Origin: Blastocladiella emersonii ATCC 22665
Taxonomy: Eukaryota; Blastocladiomycota; Blastocladiomycetes; Blastocladiales; Blastocladiaceae
Direction of reading: 5' to 3'
Assembly: GCA_025594325.1 (NCBI GenBank)
Contig: JANHCV010000001.1
Location: 1 to 64,000, forward strand
Length of the DNA: 64,000 nt
This document shows positions 61,189 to 64,000 of this stretch, piece by piece. The notes below the pieces were generated by a model, which searched no databases, was not told the DNA's origin, and saw nothing but the letters and a program-made list of their open reading frames with translations. The translations under genes and the position numbers were made by a program. Each line of letters opens with the position of its first letter. Position 1 is the first letter of the stretch.

Positions 61189-61718
61189 TTTTCCTCTCCG
61201 TCTATTTTTTTGCGCATACCAAGACGAGCCAGGCACTGACTGAGTAAGCCCATTAGCGCGTTTGCCATGTGTGCGCTCCCATGTTCAGGTAGTGAGAGGG
61301 TAAGCAGGCAGACAGGGGATGATGATGATGTATGGGGGTGGTTTGGGGATGTGGGGATGTGGGGATGTGGGGATGTGGGGATGTGGGGATGTATGTTCTG
61401 CAGACCCATGACTGTGTTCTCAGTGCACACTAGCTAGCTCAAGTAGCAGGGCCTGCAGTAGTAGGTGAGAGATTTGAAAGCTTTCCAAGGAAGCGGGGAG
61501 TTGACTTGAAGTAGAGTGAAGGCCATAGGAGAGGAGAGGAGAGGAGAGGAGAGGAGAGGAGAGGAGAGGAGAGGAAACCATCCACAGAATAATAGAAGCC
61601 TATACATACACATGCAAGGCCGCTGCAAACAAACACAGGAGGACAGGAAGCAAAACGTGGACGGAAAAAGCAAGATGAGAACAGAGAAGCGTGGGGGAAG
61701 AAAAAGAAAAAATGACAA

Positions 61719-61790
61719 AGGTCCTACTGAGATTCGAACTCAGGTTACCAGATTCAGAGTCTGGTGTGATGACCGCTACACTATAGGACC
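61719..61790 (-). tRNA. tRNA-Gln(CTG), unit 9
   Basis: Same 72-nt gene as at 2761-2832. Confidence 0.96.
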
Positions 61791-62473
61791 TTGAATTCCA
61801 TGGGAGGTTTGTGCTCTACTTGTGCATGCACCCAACGCACCCTTGCAACCAGCATCACCCCCAGCCCTCCCTTCCCTCTTTTTCCCTCCCTCCCTCCCTC
61901 CTGCCCCTTTCCATCCTCCTTCCCGCACCACCTTGCTTCCCTCATCCCCCTGACCTGCTCAACAACCCTCCTCCCCACCTACCAGCCTACCTCCCTCTCT
62001 GCCTCCCTGCCTCCCTACTTGCATTGAGTGCCATGCATATGGCAAGACACCCCTTCTCCATTCCCCGCTACCCCATGCCACTCAACAACACCTGCATTCT
62101 CATCCATACATACACCCCTTGCCACCCACCCAGGTCCTGCTTGCTACACAACCAAGCAAGGCTTGACCCATGTAAAACGCATGCGCGCGCGCGCGCTTCT
62201 GCCTGCCACCAAGCACGCCCCCATTGTGGCAAATTGTGCATAGCACACAGAAAGAAAAAAAAAAAAGGTAGGTGCGAAAAGAGAATGAGGGAAGAGAATA
62301 ATGATAGGACACATAAAAGACAAGAGAATACCAGGACAAGAACTAACTAAGAGAGAGAGAAAACAAACACAAGAAATATACAACAAAGTGAACAGAAGGG
62401 CTTGTGAATGACAACTGAGAGAGAGGGAGAGAAAGCAAAGAAACAAAACGAAAAGAAAAAGAACAAATGAGGG

Positions 62474-62519
<46 letters not shown>

Positions 62520-63741
62520 AACAGCAAGAGAAGCAAAGGATGACAAGAAAGAAAACCATGAGTGAGTTACAAACAACCAGAGAATGGAAATGGAAATGCG
62601 AAGAAGATGAAGAAAAAAGAAAATGAAGGGAGAGGGAGAGAGAGAAAAATAGAAAAAGCTAGTCTTGGATGCTTAAATGTTAGGGAAATGTAAAAGGAGA
62701 AGCCCTCGCGGACCCCGCACTGCTGCTGCAATCCGAACCACTGGGACAGGTGTGAACTCTGCACCCCCAGTCAGCATCATGCACACAGGCCAGGCAGGTC
62801 ATCATCAACTTTGTCCGCTCCACTCACTCACCACACACTGTCTGTGCATTTGACCCAAGCAAAGGCCTTGGGTGAGCCACTCACTCAACCTTCCACATAA
62901 CTGACTGTCCTTGTGGTGTTGCTATTCACACAACATACCCAAGCATGCAAAGTGCCCAACGTGATGAACGTGCCCAATGCGCCAACGCACTGTTTTCTCT
63001 TACACTCTCTTCCCTTCCTCACTCCCACGCCCACACTGCCCACACTGCCCACACTGCCCCCACATTGTCAATCTGAAGCCCCGCCCCCCTGGTGCATGCA
63101 TTACACGTCATGTGGCACAGGTGTACAACAATTGGCCCCTGACAACGTTCCAGTGGATGGTGCGTGATTGAAACGCACGTCACTGCCATAGAGGAGGACA
63201 TGACAGTGGGCGCCTGCTGGCACTATAGCAGCTGCCCCCTCTCCCTGCCAACCAACCCACTCTCATGTTCCTGTCATGGGATGGATGCACCAATGCAGGC
63301 CATTGTGAATGGCCTGCCTGGTGGTTGGTTTACATGAGCTGAGAATGGGGCCTCATTGGGCAAGCATGGGTTAGGGCTGCCTCAAGAGGTGGCGGCTCTT
63401 CTCAATTGGACAAGACATGGGGTTTGATTTGGCCATGCGCTGTCCAATGCAGACAAAACAAAGGCCCCCTGCATACCCTGCATATCTGCAGATATTGCAT
63501 GCGTTAGGTGTTTTGCTTGAAGAAGGTGTTGCTGCTGCCTGTCCCCACCACCACCCCCTTCTGGCTTGTAGGATGCTGCTGGTTCCTAGCTTTGATGTTG
63601 TTTCTTTCTTTGTCTTTGTCTTTTTCTTTTTCTTTTTCTTTGTCTTTCTTTGTCTCTTATTTCTCTTTATATTTCAATTGTTGGGCCCCTCCCACAAGTG
63701 ATCAAAGTAAACGTTGCACAACAGTTGGCGCTAGGATCTGC

Positions 63742-63813
63742 AGCGTCTTGGCGCAGAGGAAGCGCGCAGGGCTCATAACCCTGAGGTCGTAGGATCGAAA
63801 CCTACAGACGCTA
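63742..63813 (+). tRNA. Initiator tRNA-Met(CAT), unit 9
   Basis: Same 72-nt initiator gene as at 4785-4856; last tRNA gene in the window. Confidence 0.96.
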
Positions 63814-64000
63814 GCTGTTGCAACTCTCCTTTTGCTTTTGCGTCGCTCCGCCGCCATTTTGTAGCAGGGAGGGAAGGAGGGGGGGGGGTAGGCTGCAAGC
63901 GCTTGGTTGGGCAGGCAGACGTGCAAGACTTGGCCAATCCAAGATGCGTTCATGGTGAGCAAAGTAAGCCAACTGATCCTCTCTCATTCCCTTGGGGGGT

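Larger units (their letters stand above)
1..64000. repeat. Tandem array of ~7.37-kb tRNA gene units
   Basis: Nine consecutive copies of one unit fill the window with no other sequence. Measured from one tRNA-Trp to the next, the periods are 7378, 7371, 7371, 7372, 7386, 7364, 7356 and 7370 bp. Copies are near-identical; most differences are whole-copy changes in short tandem repeats or homopolymer lengths, plus a few single-base changes shared by neighbouring units. Seven tRNA genes per unit give about one gene per 1.05 kb. The array runs off both ends of the window, so its boundaries and copy number cannot be seen. Tandem arrays of tRNA genes with short repeats between the genes are known from Entamoeba; the present array resembles them in layout, not visibly in sequence. 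Confidence 0.98.
58969..64000. repeat. Array unit 9, cut by the window end
   Basis: The first 5032 bp of a unit. Trp, Val, Ser, Gln and iMet genes are inside; His and Pro would lie beyond 64000. It has six GGGGATGT copies like unit 8, and one A fewer in the A-run near 60420. Confidence 0.96.

Noticed and set aside
1-64000. The array as an assembly artefact
   Set aside because: Units differ by phased single bases, private changes and repeat copy numbers, which a duplicated contig or collapsed repeat would not show. The exact copy number still depends on the assembly.

Overview
The window is one continuous head-to-tail array. A unit of about 7.37 kb is present eight times in full and once in part (units start at about 1, 7379, 14750, 22121, 29493, 36879, 44243, 51599 and 58969; the window ends 5.03 kb into the ninth). 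Both ends lie inside the array, so its total size is unknown. I see no convincing protein gene. Each full unit carries seven tRNA genes, in this order and orientation: Trp(CCA) minus, Val(CAC) minus, Ser(CGA) plus, Gln(CTG) minus, initiator Met(CAT) plus, His(GTG) minus, Pro(CGG) minus. That makes 61 tRNA genes in the window (His and Pro of unit 9 fall beyond the end).

The tRNAs are nuclear eukaryotic in type. None encodes the 3' CCA, the initiator has A1:U72 and the ATCGAAA T-loop, and T-runs of the RNA polymerase III terminator kind follow each gene. None has an intron. The host is therefore a eukaryote. The closest described arrangement is the tRNA gene arrays of Entamoeba, where tRNA genes are separated by short tandem repeats; Xenopus laevis also has a tandem tRNA repeat (about 3.2 kb). 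The base composition is balanced rather than AT-rich as in Entamoeba, so I do not assign a genus; a protist is my best guess.

The spacers make up about 93% of each unit. They are packed with short tandem repeats of 2 to 9 bp: ACCAC, GAGGTGCA, GTGTGTGGG, GGGGATGT, GAGAG, AT, GC, CCCACACTG, GCACCA, GTGATCGA, GCTTGCCT, CTAA, GAGTGGGT and GGGCA. Most length differences between units come from whole-copy changes in these repeats. Rare single-base differences split the units into blocks (1-3, 4-5, 6-9), with a mosaic junction inside unit 4, which shows ongoing homogenisation between neighbours. The two least repetitive spacer stretches hold the best candidates for something undescribed. One is a hairpin-rich segment between Gln and iMet (about 3896-4538 in unit 1). 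The other is a 1324-bp interval from Pro to Trp that keeps its length in all copies and contains a canonical-looking spliceosomal intron.

The unit looks like a dosage device: seven tRNA genes amplified together, four of them C34 isoacceptors in families that could have used other anticodons. It may also be a structural chromosomal repeat, as has been proposed for Entamoeba. Details are given for unit 1; later copies are listed with what differs.
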